Assembly: GCA_044869805.1 (NCBI GenBank)
Contig: JBIOXV010000198.1
Location: forward strand, 5,174-69,173
Direction: 5' to 3'
Length of the DNA stretch: 64,000 bases
Source: CAWDVR01 sp044869805
Lineage (GTDB): Bacteria; Acidobacteriota; Thermoanaerobaculia; Multivoradales; SZUA-115
Part shown: positions 16,417 to 25,219 of the stretch, in pieces
Position numbering within the stretch: position 1 is the first letter of the stretch
Layout of the letters: each line of letters starts with the position of its first letter
The notes under the pieces: model-generated
The model's input: only the letters and a program-made list of their open reading frames with translations
Databases searched by the model: none
What the model was told of the DNA's origin: nothing
Made by a program: the position numbers and the translations under genes

Positions 16417-19400
16417 ATGTGCCTCGCCAAGCTCTTCCTCTTCGGCGCCCCGCGGCTTGAGCAGGGCGGCGCCGTCGTGCGCTTCGATTCCCAGAAGGCG
16501 CTGGCCCTGCTCGCCTACCTCGCCCTCACCCGCCGCCCCCACCGCAGGGATGCCCTGGCGGCGCTCCTGTGGCCCGATTCGATCGGCGAGCGGGCCCGCG
16601 GTGCGCTGCGGCGCACCCTGGTGCCGCTGCGCCGCGCCCTCGAGCGCTGCGGGCTCGAGACCAGTCGCGAGACGGTCGAGCTGCGATCCGGCCCGCTGTG
16701 GGTCGACGTCTTGGCCTTCGAGCGGGGGCTCGGTGCGGAGGGGCAGGCGCCGTCCGCTTTCGACCCCACGGCGGTCCAGACGGCAATGGAGCTCTTCACC
16801 GACGGCCTGCTGGCCGGGTTCTCGCTCAAGGACGCCCCGGAGTTCGACCACTGGCAGCTCGTCCAGGCGGAGCGGCTCAAGGCCCGCGCCCTCTCGGCCC
16901 TCGAACGCCTCGCCCGCCATCACCGCGACCACGGTCACTGGGAGGCGGCCCTCGCGGTGGCGCGGCGCTGGGTCTCGCTCGACCCCCTCGCCGAGCCGGC
17001 CCACCGCGTCCTGATGGAGCTTCTCGCCTGGAGCGGGCAGCGCGGCGCAGCGCAGGCCCAGTTCAAGGAGTGCCGCCGCCTGCTGGCCCACGAGCTCGAC
17101 GTCGCGCCGCTGCCCGAGACCCTGGCCCTCGCCGAGGCCATCCAGGAGGGACGGGTGGCGCCGCCGCCAGGCCCTGCCGCGGCGGGCCCTCCCTGGCCGG
17201 CGGGGCCGGCCGACTTTTTCGGCCGCGAGGCGGAGCTGGCCGAGCTCGAGCGCCGGCTCGCCGCGTCGCAGGCCTGCCGGCTCCTGAGCCTGCTCGGGCC
17301 GGGTGGTGTGGGCAAGACGGCGCTGGCGCTGCGCCTCGCCCCACGGCTGGCAGACGCCTTCGCAGACGGCGTCGTGTGGGTGCCGCTCGCCGGCCTCGGC
17401 GCCCCCGAGCTCCTGCCCGTGGCCATCGCCGAGGCGCTGGGCATGACGCTGCGCGGCCCGACGGCGCCCGAGGTCGAGCTCGGCGCCGCCCTGGCGGAGC
17501 TCGAGGTCCTGCTGGTGCTCGACAGCTTCGAGCCCTGGCTCTCCGCCGCGCCGCTGGTCTCCGGCCTGCTCGCGACCGCGCCGGGGTTGCGGCTGCTCGT
17601 CACCTCCCGCGAACGGCTGTCGATCGAAGCCGAGTGGTGCTTCGAGGTGGAGGGCTTGGGGGTTCCGCCGTCGGCCGAGGAGGTTGGGATCGAGGACTAC
17701 CCGGCCGCCCGCCTCTTTCTCGCCCATGCCCGCCGGGCCCGCCCGGATCTGACCCAGGGCGAGGACTGGCGCCGGCCGCTCGCCCGCATCTGCCGCCTGA
17801 GCCAGGGCATGCCCCTGGCCCTCGAGCTCGCGGCACCCTGGGTACGGGTGTTGCCCCTGCACGAGATCGCCGCGCACTTGGCCGGCGGGCTCGACCTGCT
17901 GTCCTCTGGCCGGCGCGATCTGCCGGAGCGCCACCGCAGCATGCGGGCCGTGTTCCTCGAGTCCTGGCAGCGTCTGAACGAGGAGGAGCGCCGGGCGTTC
18001 CGGCGGCTGTCGGTTTTTGCCGGCGGCTTCGACCGCCAGGCCGCTGCCCAGGTGGCGGAGGCCACGCTGCCGATCCTGGCGGCGCTGGTCGACCGCTCCT
18101 TCCTCACCACCACTTCCGCGGGACGGTACAGCCAGCACGAGTTGCTGCAGCAGTTCGGCGCCGAGCAGTTGGCCCAGGAACCGGCCGAGCTGGCCGCCAC
18201 CCAACGCCGCCATGCGCTTACCTTCTGCGGGCTGCTGGCCGATCGGCTCGCGGCCTTGCGCGGGGCCGGTCAGATCGAAGCCCTGCGCGAGATCAGCGCG
18301 GAGCTCGACAACGTGCGGCGGGGCTGGGAGCTCGCCGCGGCGCACGGCCTCGATGCCGCCCTCGAGCGCGCCGCCGAACCGCTCTTCCACTTCTTCGAGA
18401 TCCGCTGCCGCTTCCACGAGGGCCGGCGAGCCACGGAGGAAGCGCTCGCTGCGCTCGCCGGGCGGCCCGGCGGCGACGGCCAGGACGCCGCCTGGCAGAG
18501 GGCGATGCGCCTGGTCACCCTCTGCGTCGGCGGCTTCGAGCTCCGGCTCGGCAACTATGGCCGGGCGCGCGAGCTCTTCGCCGAGGCCAGCCGGCTGGCC
18601 GAGCAGCAAGGGGCGACGCGCCTCGACGGCCTGGCGCGGGTCGGTCTGGCGCTCGCCGCCACTCTCTCCGGCGAGTTCGGCGCCGGCGCCGAGCATGCCC
18701 GGGCCGCCACGGCCGTGCTGGGTCGGGCCGACGATCCCTGGGACCGGGCGATCGCCCTCCAGCTCCAGGGCGAGATGGCCTACGGCGGCCAGCGCTACGC
18801 GGACGCCGAGGCCCTGCTCGGCCGGAGCCTCGCGACCTTTCGCGAGCTGGGCGACCGGCGCATGGTGGCGCGCCTGCTCTTGGGCCGGGCTCGCCTGGCG
18901 GTGGTGCGCGGCCAGGAAGAGGAGGCCCGCCGCCAGTTCGAGGAAGGACTCGCCTTGTGCCGGGAGCTCGGCGACCGCTGGGGCACGGCGCTTTGCCTCA
19001 CCCGGCTGGGCGCCGTCGCGCTACGCACCGGCGCGCCGGCCGACGCCGCCCGCACCTTTGCCGACAGCCTCGAGCTGTGCCGCGCCATCGGTGACCGGCG
19101 CGGCGTGGTCGTCTCGCTCACGGGCTTGGGGCAGGCGGCCCTCGAGCACGCGGATCGCCAGGCTGCCTGCCGGCACCTCGAGCGCGCCCTCGCTCTCGCC
19201 CTCGAGCTGGGCTCGAAGGCGTTGCTCCTGGCGGCGGTGGTCGCCTGCGCGCCACTGCTCGACGGGCCGGAGGGCCTGAGGCTCGCCGCCGAGGCCCTGG
19301 AGACCGCCGCCGGCCATCCGGCCCTGACCAAGGAGACCGGCGAGACCGTCCGCCGGCTGCGGGGCGCGGCGCCGCAAGCGGGCAGCCAGCCGCCAGCCCG

Positions 19401-19506
19401 GCCTCCGCTCGAGGAGACGGCTCGGGCGATCAGCGCCGCCCTGGCACGGCAGCACCAGCCCACTTTTCCCCTCCCTCCCGACACCCCCACGCCAAACAGG
19501 CTTTAG
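16417..19506 (+). CDS. Giant transcriptional regulator: BTAD (SARP-like) plus NB-ARC-like ATPase plus TPR
   Basis: 1029 residues. An N-terminal winged-helix, OmpR-like DNA-binding domain (1-95, KALALLAYLALTRRPHRRDA) leads into a bacterial transcriptional activation domain (about 100-245). A STAND-type ATPase follows with Walker A LLGPGGVGKTALALRLA near residue 291, Walker B LLVLDSFEPW near 365, and a winged-helix/ARC segment around 480-560. The rest (about 600-980) is a TPR superhelix. This is the AfsR-like architecture of signal-activated regulators, in which ligand or phosphorylation releases the ATPase for oligomerisation. No target is predictable; it is divergent from the M23 gene and convergent with the NIPSNAP gene. 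An ATG in a weak ribosome-binding context is the only sensible start. Confidence 0.85.
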   Translation: MCLAKLFLFGAPRLEQGGAVVRFDSQKALALLAYLALTRRPHRRDALAALLWPDSIGERARGALRRTLVPLRRALERCGLETSRETVELRSGPLWVDVLAFERGLGAEGQAPSAFDPTAVQTAMELFTDGLLAGFSLKDAPEFDHWQLVQAERLKARALSALERLARHHRDHGHWEAALAVARRWVSLDPLAEPAHRVLMELLAWSGQRGAAQAQFKECRRLLAHELDVAPLPETLALAEAIQEGRVAPPPGPAAAGPPWPAGPADFFGREAELAELERRLAASQACRLLSLLGPGGVGKTALALRLAPRLADAFADGVVWVPLAGLGAPELLPVAIAEALGMTLRGPTAPEVELGAALAELEVLLVLDSFEPWLSAAPLVSGLLATAPGLRLLVTSRERLSIEAEWCFEVEGLGVPPSAEEVGIEDYPAARLFLAHARRARPDLTQGEDWRRPLARICRLSQGMPLALELAAPWVRVLPLHEIAAHLAGGLDLLSSGRRDLPERHRSMRAVFLESWQRLNEEERRAFRRLSVFAGGFDRQAAAQVAEATLPILAALVDRSFLTTTSAGRYSQHELLQQFGAEQLAQEPAELAATQRRHALTFCGLLADRLAALRGAGQIEALREISAELDNVRRGWELAAAHGLDAALERAAEPLFHFFEIRCRFHEGRRATEEALAALAGRPGGDGQDAAWQRAMRLVTLCVGGFELRLGNYGRARELFAEASRLAEQQGATRLDGLARVGLALAATLSGEFGAGAEHARAATAVLGRADDPWDRAIALQLQGEMAYGGQRYADAEALLGRSLATFRELGDRRMVARLLLGRARLAVVRGQEEEARRQFEEGLALCRELGDRWGTALCLTRLGAVALRTGAPADAARTFADSLELCRAIGDRRGVVVSLTGLGQAALEHADRQAACRHLERALALALELGSKALLLAAVVACAPLLDGPEGLRLAAEALETAAGHPALTKETGETVRRLRGAAPQAGSQPPARPPLEETARAISAALARQHQPTFPLPPDTPTPNRL

Positions 19507-19578
19507 GCCAAGGTGCCGGCGAGCTCGCGAGGATTGCCGGGAGGACCCTCGACACAGCAGATCGACCGCGCAGCAGGT

Positions 19579-20394
19579 CTAGTGCCCGACGAGCGAGCGG
19601 GCCGTGGGTAAGAGTCGCAGAGTCTCGGGCGACCGCAGCAGCCGATCCGACAGGGCCTTGGAAGTACCTCCGTTCCATCGCGCCGAGCGGCCCAACGCGG
19701 CGAGGTGCTGCTCGTAGGCTGCGCCATCCCGGAACGTCGAAAAGACCACGAACACCTGCTCTCCCTCGCGAACGGGAAGCGCGGGAAAGGTGTTGGCGGC
19801 GCTCTCGGTGACGAACGTGCCCAGGACCGAAGAGCCCGACTCCTTCCAGAGCGGCGCGACTTCGCGGTCGAAGAAATCCACGAAACCCTCGTCGGGTGGG
19901 GCGGCGAAGGAGTAGATCGTGGCGATCACCAGGCGCTCCGACACTTCGGTCGACCCGGCTCCGGGACGCCGCATGCCCTCGAGCGAGAAGCCTGAGATCG
20001 GCCGTGCCGGCCGTAGCAGCAGCACGTTCGACACGTCGACCATGGTGGCGTTCGCGGCCTTGCTGTTCGCCTTCCAGACCGGCCCGGTGTAGAACGCGCC
20101 CAGCGCCCGGGCGCGCTGCTCCGTGTCCGAGAACCCGCGAACCCACACGAAACGATTCGGGTTGTCGAGGTCCCGGAACTGGCCGAGGATGCGCATGCCC
20201 TCGGCCTCCTGGGACTCGACGAACTCCCGGTCGAACAATTCGATCAGCACGTCCCGTTGGCCGGGGAGCAGCGTGTACTGCCTGAGTTCCAGGACCGGGC
20301 AGCAGCTCTCCGCTGACTGGCCCTGCGCGAACCCGGGCAGGGCCGCCACGAAGGCGAGCCCCAAGCCGAACACTCTCGACGCAGCTCTGACCAT
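19579..20394 (-). CDS. Exported NIPSNAP-family protein
   Basis: 271 residues with a signal peptide (cleaved near residue 25, PGFAQGQ). The mature protein carries two NIPSNAP-type ferredoxin-like modules: LELRQYTLLPGQRDVLIELF with FVWVRGF..RARALGAFYTGPVW in the first half, and SFAAPPDEGFVDFFDREVAP with FVVFSTFRDGAAYEQHLAAL in the second. Family members are dimeric alpha/beta-barrel-like proteins of uncertain function. A strong Shine-Dalgarno (GGAGGTGAGCG) precedes the ATG. It is the last plausible gene of a minus-strand run after the HExxH-type gene, 138 bp away. Confidence 0.75.
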   Translation of the reverse strand: MVRAASRVFGLGLAFVAALPGFAQGQSAESCCPVLELRQYTLLPGQRDVLIELFDREFVESQEAEGMRILGQFRDLDNPNRFVWVRGFSDTEQRARALGAFYTGPVWKANSKAANATMVDVSNVLLLRPARPISGFSLEGMRRPGAGSTEVSERLVIATIYSFAAPPDEGFVDFFDREVAPLWKESGSSVLGTFVTESAANTFPALPVREGEQVFVVFSTFRDGAAYEQHLAALGRSARWNGGTSKALSDRLLRSPETLRLLPTARSLVGH

Positions 20395-20532
20395 CGCTCA
20401 CCTCCGTGGACGCGCCACGCTCTGGTTCGCGGCCCGTAACCGTCTTTCTACATCTAGACAGTTACATGCCGGTGAGGCGGGTGTCAAGTGCCGTGCTCGG
20501 AGAGGCTCCTTGGCGTCTGGCGACGCCTCTGC

Positions 20533-21582
20533 CTACTCGCCGCCGGTTTTCGGCTGCCCCGCCGCGGTGCGGAGCGCCTCGATCAGGCTCGACGCCGCCT
20601 CGGAGAGAGCCCGCTCGCCGTGGACGTACGGGCGCCATTCGGTCTCGAGGGCCTGGCGATGGCCGGCCCACGTGCCCCGGTCGAAGATCCCGTACAGCAT
20701 GGGCTTGTAGCCTGCCGTGCCGCCGTCCTCCAGAATCTGACGCACCACTTCTCCGGTGGTGTAGAACAAGACCACGTGCCAGAGGTCGCCGGGCAGGCGG
20801 TACTGGGCGGCTTTGGCGGCGCCGTCGAGCGCCTGCCGCAGCGGGTCACCACGGCCCATCAGCAGGTGGGAGGCCTCGTGGAACACGGCCTCGAGGCTGG
20901 CGGGGCCCTGGTAGGAGGAGCTCGAAATCAAGAGGTGGCCCCCGCCGGAGTCGCGGAAGATCGAGTTGGCGCCTGCCCAGCTCACGGTCTCTACGACGTC
21001 CACGGGAATCGGCAGGTCGCTCCATCGCTTGCCGTAGAGCTGCTCCAGGCGGGCGGCAATCCGCCCTCCGTCGGCGGCCAGCCGCGGCTTCAGCTCCTCG
21101 ATCCAGCGGCGGTTCTTCTCCTCCTGCGCAGCCCAGCGGCACGCTTTGTAGGCCGGTGTCGCGGCCGCCCTGAAGCTGCGGGCGATCTCGACGAATTGCC
21201 GCGCATCAGGGTCCTGCAAGTCTTCGTCGAACCCGGCGAGGTGCACCCGGACCAGGTACTGTTGCCGGTCGGCCCAGTCGGCCGGCGAGATGATCTTCGA
21301 GTAGTAGTCGACGGCCCCGTCCCACGCGGCCCGCGCCGACGCAGGCACCGTGCCCAGGCAGGGGGCCTCGGCCCCGGAGCTGAGCGGCTCCGGCTTGCCG
21401 CCTTTCCGAGCGAGCCCGGCGGCGATCAGCGCGTCGTTGAGGTTGGTGTCGAAGTCGCTGTGGAAAGCGAAATGAGGCGTGGTGAGGACCGGGTTCCGCG
21501 GGGCCGCCTGACCGGCGCCGGCGCGCGATGCGAAGAGCAGCATTCCCAACCCGAGAAGGACTTCGGCTCTGTTTGTCCTCAT
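20533..21582 (-). CDS. Exported protein with a HEASH (HExxH-type) motif
   Basis: 349 residues from ATG 21582. An ATG 9 bases upstream is in frame, but GGGAG lies at the better spacing for 21582. A signal peptide ends near residue 24 (SRAGAG). The only enzyme-like feature is EAVFHEASHLLMG near residue 235, which fits the zinc-binding HExxH helix of gluzincin/metzincin peptidases; a third ligand cannot be assigned with confidence, although a Glu-rich helix follows. The rest is not recognised. The methyltransferase gene lies upstream on the same strand with a 40-bp gap. Called hypothetical with a candidate metallopeptidase core. Confidence 0.6.
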   Translation of the reverse strand: MRTNRAEVLLGLGMLLFASRAGAGQAAPRNPVLTTPHFAFHSDFDTNLNDALIAAGLARKGGKPEPLSSGAEAPCLGTVPASARAAWDGAVDYYSKIISPADWADRQQYLVRVHLAGFDEDLQDPDARQFVEIARSFRAAATPAYKACRWAAQEEKNRRWIEELKPRLAADGGRIAARLEQLYGKRWSDLPIPVDVVETVSWAGANSIFRDSGGGHLLISSSSYQGPASLEAVFHEASHLLMGRGDPLRQALDGAAKAAQYRLPGDLWHVVLFYTTGEVVRQILEDGGTAGYKPMLYGIFDRGTWAGHRQALETEWRPYVHGERALSEAASSLIEALRTAAGQPKTGGE

Positions 21583-21622
21583 CGTTCGCATCTCCCATGA
21601 TCCCTCGATTGCGCCTCCTGTC

Positions 21623-22231
21623 TTACGCGGCACCGGGCCGCCTCGTTGAGTGCTGCCCCTCCCGCTCCCACAGCCCCACGAATTGCAGCCGGGCCGAGAA
21701 CCAGGAGATGGGCGGTCGGGTTTCGCAGTGCGCCGGGTGGATCAGCGCTCGGCGGCGGAAGCCGGTGCCTTCGAGCAGCGGCAGCCACTCCCAGCGCCGC
21801 TGATAGCGGTAGAGCGAGGGCACGCCGAAGCGGCGGTTGCCGATCTCGTCGAGCACGGCGAGCGCGAGGCGGCCGAGGGCCGTGCGGTAGGTGTGGTCCT
21901 TGAGCAGCAGGAAGCGCCCGGAGCAGCGCGCCAGCTCGCGCAGGCTTGCCGCGGGGTCCGGGCAGTGGTGCAGGACATCGATCGCGAAGACCAGGTCGAA
22001 GGAGCGATCGGGAAACGGCAGCCTCGCGCCGTCGTAGAGCACGGGCTCGACCTCGGAGCGGTCGCGGCGCAAGACGTCGACCGGCACCACCTCGCGCGCC
22101 ACGCCCAGTTCCCGCGCCCGCGCCGTGAACCAGCCGTCACCGCTGCCGAAGTCGAGGGCACGGTCGAGCGGGCGCGCCGCTTCCAGCAGTGGCCGCACGA
22201 GGGCCCATACGTTGGCGCGGTACGCGTTCAT
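21623..22231 (-). CDS. Class I SAM-dependent methyltransferase
   Basis: 202 residues, short for the class but with the core motifs: ALDFGSGDGWF (motif I, near residue 26), VVPVDVL (end of beta-2, acidic residue binding the ribose) and LVFAIDVLHHCPDP (motif IV/post-IV, near residue 80). The C-terminal part (IHPAHCETRPPISWFSARLQ) resembles lipid- or sugar-modifying methyltransferases of polysaccharide clusters. The substrate is unknown. It is divergent from the GT-C-like membrane gene, with a 116-bp shared upstream region, which supports an envelope-glycan role by position only. Confidence 0.75.
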   Translation of the reverse strand: MNAYRANVWALVRPLLEAARPLDRALDFGSGDGWFTARARELGVAREVVPVDVLRRDRSEVEPVLYDGARLPFPDRSFDLVFAIDVLHHCPDPAASLRELARCSGRFLLLKDHTYRTALGRLALAVLDEIGNRRFGVPSLYRYQRRWEWLPLLEGTGFRRRALIHPAHCETRPPISWFSARLQFVGLWEREGQHSTRRPGAA

Positions 22232-22347
22232 CGCGGCTGCGGCTCCGGCGCCTCGATGCTAGCAGCCGAAGCCAGCCTTCTCGGAGCCGCGCTGGCTGCC
22301 GCGCCGCGGTTGTCTCGACCTCGCCGACGTGCTAGGAATCCGCCACC

Positions 22348-24441
22348 GTGTGGCTCATCGACGTGGCCGGGGCGGCGCTGACCCTGATCGCCCTCGGCTT
22401 CCTCGGCCTCGGCGGCTACCTGCTGGCGCTGCGCCTGCTGCGCAACGAGGCGGTGGCCGACCCGCTGGCGCTGGCCATCGCGACCCTCTCCTGCGCCACG
22501 GCCCAGGCGGTGGCGATCGGGCTGCTGCTCGGCGCCTGCGGCGTGCTGCGCCTCGAGCTCGCCCTGGGCTCGCAGGCTCTGCTCACGGTCCTTCTGCTGC
22601 GCTCGGTGCGCGGACGGGTGCCCGGCGGGTCCCTCGGCGCGCCGCTCGCGCTCGCCGGCCGGCGCCTCTGGGCCCGTCTGCGCGAGCATCCGGCGCTCGC
22701 CATCCTGGCCGCGCACGCCGCGGGCAGCGAGCTGTTGCGCGGTTTGTTGCGGCCGCCGCTCGCATGGGACGGCCTGATGACCCATCTGCTGCTCGCCGGC
22801 TCCTGGCTGCAGCAGAGGGACCTGCAGCCGGTGTTCGGCTTCGCGCCGACCAACTTCTTCGGCTTCGACCCCGGCAACGGCGCGCTGTGGTTCTGGTGGT
22901 GGATGGCGCCGTCGCACAGCGAGCTCTACGTCAACCTGGCCTCGTTCCCACACTGGGCCTTGCTGGGCCTCGCCGCCGGCGCCCTGGCGCGCGAGCTGGG
23001 CGCGACACGCCACTGGACGCTCGCCGCCTTCCTCACCCTGCTCACGCCGACGGTGGTGCGCTTCGTGGCCGCCGACTACGTGGACCTCTTCCTCGCCAGC
23101 CACCTGTTGGCGGCGCTCTTCTTCGGCCTGCGCTGGCTGCGTCGAGCCGAGCCCGGCTACGCGATCCTCGCCGGGCTCGCGGCCGGGGTCGCCGCCGGCG
23201 CCAAGCTCCTCGGACCGCCGTACTGCGTCGCGGCGGTGCTGGCCTTGGTGCTGGCGGCCCGGGGGCAGTGGCGCCGCCGGCTGCCGCAGCTCGCCGCCGC
23301 CCTGCTCCTCGCCGCGGCCCTGGGCAGCTACTTCTACGTGCGCAACGCGTGGCTCGGCGTGGGGCCGCTGGCCATGGCGTGCGCCGGCACCGGCGAGGCC
23401 GTGGACCCGGTGGTTGGTTCTCTGCCGGCCCTCCCCCGCCCGGGCTCTCCGCTCTCCATCCTCCCCAAGCTGCTGGGCTCGGGCACGCTGCTGGAAGCGT
23501 TCCTCGGCACCACGCGCCCGGCATCCCTGGAGCTGGGGCTGGGGCCGCAGGTCGCCCTGCTGCTGCCGCTGGCGCTGGTGCTGCCGTTCGTGCTGGCCTG
23601 CGAGCGCCGGCGCTCAGGGGTAGTGCTGTGGGCGCAGGTGCTGTTGCACCTCGCCTTCTGGCTCGTCGTGCCCTACGCCGACCGCGGCCATGTCTTCGCC
23701 AACCTGCGCTACCTGGTGCCCGCCTTCGGCATCCTCTTCGCGGCCGGCATCGCCGCCCTCGAGCCTCGGCTCACGCCCCGGCAGGTCACGGTGCTGGCCC
23801 TGGTGCTGGCGGCGCAGTCGCTGCTCCAGCTCCATGCCCAGATGCCGCTCGGCGTGCGGATCGCGCTCGCCGTGGTGGACGTGTTCGTGTTGCTGATCGC
23901 GCTTTCGCCGGCGCTGCGGTTGCGCTTGCAGCAGCACGCTGGCGCAGTGGCCGCCGCGGCGGTGGTCGCCGCCTTGCTCGCCGCCCCGTGGCTCGCAGGG
24001 TTCCGCGTCGCCGATCGCGGCCGGGCCTTCGCCGAGGAGCTCACGGCCCATCAGACGCCTGCGTTCCACTTCGCTCCCGGCTGGCACTGGCTCGATCGCT
24101 TCGCGGAAGGCGGCACCGTGGCGCTGGTGAGCGGCCCCAAGAGCCACTTCGTCTACCCGGCGATGGGACCGCGCCTCGAGCGGCGCGTGCTGGCGATCAA
24201 CATCAACGCCGCCGATCACCGGCTGGCGTTCGAGTACCCGGGCTGCGAGCCGCGCGTGGACCCCGACCCGGAAGCCTGGATGGCCAACCTGCGCCGTGCC
24301 GGGGTGCGCTGGCTGTACCTCAACCGCGCCCCGGGCTTCCAGTTCGGAGTCGAGGACCGCTGGGCCCAGGAGCGACCGCAGGAGCTCGCGCTGCGCTTCT
24401 CCGACGACGACAACCGGATCTACGAGCTGCTGCAGCCGTAG
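22348..24441 (+). CDS. Polytopic membrane glycosyltransferase-like protein (GT-C / GT39-like)
   Basis: 697 residues from GTG 22348 (AGGA ten bases upstream). About a dozen hydrophobic helices span residues 1-560, starting with GAALTLIALGFLGLGGYLLAL. A luminal loop after the second or third helix contains AWDGLMTHLLLAGSWLQQRD, like the acidic catalytic loop of GT-C enzymes that use polyprenyl-phosphate sugars. The C-terminal 130 residues (about 565-697) form a soluble extracytoplasmic domain. Predicted to transfer a sugar to a surface glycan or protein outside the membrane. The lipid-linked-sugar synthase type GT2 at 13349-14281 could supply the donor (inference). A VapBC pair starts 64 bp downstream. 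Confidence 0.65.
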   Translation: MWLIDVAGAALTLIALGFLGLGGYLLALRLLRNEAVADPLALAIATLSCATAQAVAIGLLLGACGVLRLELALGSQALLTVLLLRSVRGRVPGGSLGAPLALAGRRLWARLREHPALAILAAHAAGSELLRGLLRPPLAWDGLMTHLLLAGSWLQQRDLQPVFGFAPTNFFGFDPGNGALWFWWWMAPSHSELYVNLASFPHWALLGLAAGALARELGATRHWTLAAFLTLLTPTVVRFVAADYVDLFLASHLLAALFFGLRWLRRAEPGYAILAGLAAGVAAGAKLLGPPYCVAAVLALVLAARGQWRRRLPQLAAALLLAAALGSYFYVRNAWLGVGPLAMACAGTGEAVDPVVGSLPALPRPGSPLSILPKLLGSGTLLEAFLGTTRPASLELGLGPQVALLLPLALVLPFVLACERRRSGVVLWAQVLLHLAFWLVVPYADRGHVFANLRYLVPAFGILFAAGIAALEPRLTPRQVTVLALVLAAQSLLQLHAQMPLGVRIALAVVDVFVLLIALSPALRLRLQQHAGAVAAAAVVAALLAAPWLAGFRVADRGRAFAEELTAHQTPAFHFAPGWHWLDRFAEGGTVALVSGPKSHFVYPAMGPRLERRVLAININAADHRLAFEYPGCEPRVDPDPEAWMANLRRAGVRWLYLNRAPGFQFGVEDRWAQERPQELALRFSDDDNRIYELLQP

Positions 24442-24469
24442 CCGGCTCGGGTCGCTCCACAAGACGAAG

Positions 24470-24498
24470 TTGCGCGCGGCTTATTACCGCGGTAATGT
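24470..24498 (+). promoter_or_regulatory. Promoter and palindromic operator of vapBC1; likely leaderless transcript
   Basis: TTGCGC (24470-24475) and TAATGT (24493-24498) are separated by exactly 17 bp. The spacer and -10 contain the perfect 14-bp palindrome ATTACCGCGGTAAT (24483-24496). The antitoxin ATG at 24506 lies at the expected transcription start and no Shine-Dalgarno precedes it, so the message is probably leaderless. The palindrome is well placed for autorepression by the AbrB-type antitoxin. Confidence 0.55.
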
Positions 24499-24505
24499 AC
24501 CGCTC

Positions 24506-24766
24506 ATGGCGCTGGCTCAGTCGAAGCTCACTGCTCAGGGGCAGATCTCGGTTCCGGCTGAGGTCCGACGAAGGCTGGGGCTGGGGCCGGGATCGGTTCT
24601 CGAGTGGGACCAAGAGGGAGAGAAGATCGTCGTCCGGCGGGTGGCTCGGTACACCTCCGAGGACCTGCACAGGGTGCTGTTCCCGGAGCCTCCGAAGCCT
24701 CGAACTCTGGAGGAGATGAAAGAGGGCATACGGCGGCACCTGAAGGCCCGGCATGCGCGCCGTTGA
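24506..24766 (+). CDS. vapB: AbrB/SpoVT-type antitoxin (VapB-like)
   Basis: 86 residues. The swapped-hairpin DNA-binding domain occupies residues 5-48 (SKLTAQGQISVPAEVRRRLG, then VLEWDQEGEKIVVRR), typical of antitoxins that bind their own promoter. The tail (LEEMKEGIRRHLKARH) is the toxin-neutralising helix. Its stop overlaps the toxin start by 14 bases, so production of the two is coupled. A palindrome sits directly upstream. Confidence 0.85.
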   Translation: MALAQSKLTAQGQISVPAEVRRRLGLGPGSVLEWDQEGEKIVVRRVARYTSEDLHRVLFPEPPKPRTLEEMKEGIRRHLKARHARR

Positions 24767-25139
24767 CACGAATCTCCTGGTCCGCCTGGCAACGCGAGAC
24801 GACCCACGGCAGATGGCGGCGGCGGAGACCTTCGTGGCCGATGGGGCGTGGGTGTCGCACCTGGTGCTGGCCGAGACGATCTGGGTCCTGACCTCGGTCT
24901 ACGAGCTCGGCCCCGAGAGGACCGCCGCCGCGATCGAAGTGATCCTCAGCCACAAGGACCTGGCCGTGCAGGACCCCGACGTCATCAGTGCGGCGCTGGA
25001 GCACTACCGCGCAAGGCCCGCCCTTGGGTTCTCCGATTGCCTGGTCCTCGAGATCGCGCGCAAGGCCGGCAACCTGCCGCTCGGCACCTTCGATCGCGAG
25101 CTCGGAAAGCTCCCCGGCGCGCAGGCGCTGCGCGCCTGA
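24753..25139 (+). CDS. vapC: PIN-domain ribonuclease toxin (VapC)
   Basis: 128 residues. The acidic active site of the PIN fold is complete: Asp5 in AVDTNLLVRL, Glu near 41 in LAETIWVL, Asp near 93 in GFSDCLVLEIA and Asp near 113 in TFDRELGKL. VapC toxins cut specific tRNAs or 23S rRNA when released from VapB; the target here cannot be read from sequence. Overlaps the antitoxin gene. The restriction-modification gene begins 80 bp downstream, so the pair may be part of the same defence-associated insert. Confidence 0.9.
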   Translation: MRAVDTNLLVRLATRDDPRQMAAAETFVADGAWVSHLVLAETIWVLTSVYELGPERTAAAIEVILSHKDLAVQDPDVISAALEHYRARPALGFSDCLVLEIARKAGNLPLGTFDRELGKLPGAQALRA

Positions 25140-25219
25140 CCCTGGCGAGCTGATTCCTGGCACTCGTCCCCGAGGTGATCTAAGCTCCCTGCCGAGTCGC
25201 CGATGGCCCCGGAGGTGGA

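Noticed and set aside
15391..18696. 1101-codon minus-strand open frame opposite the BTAD regulator
   Set aside because: Same antisense effect; the right part contradicts the clear regulator and the left part is an out-of-frame reading of the M23 gene.
20440..20470. Possible BlaI-type operator (ACATCTAGACAGTTACA) upstream of the NIPSNAP gene
   Set aside because: Only partial dyad symmetry around TCTAGA and no BlaI or MecR gene in the window; not strong enough to annotate.
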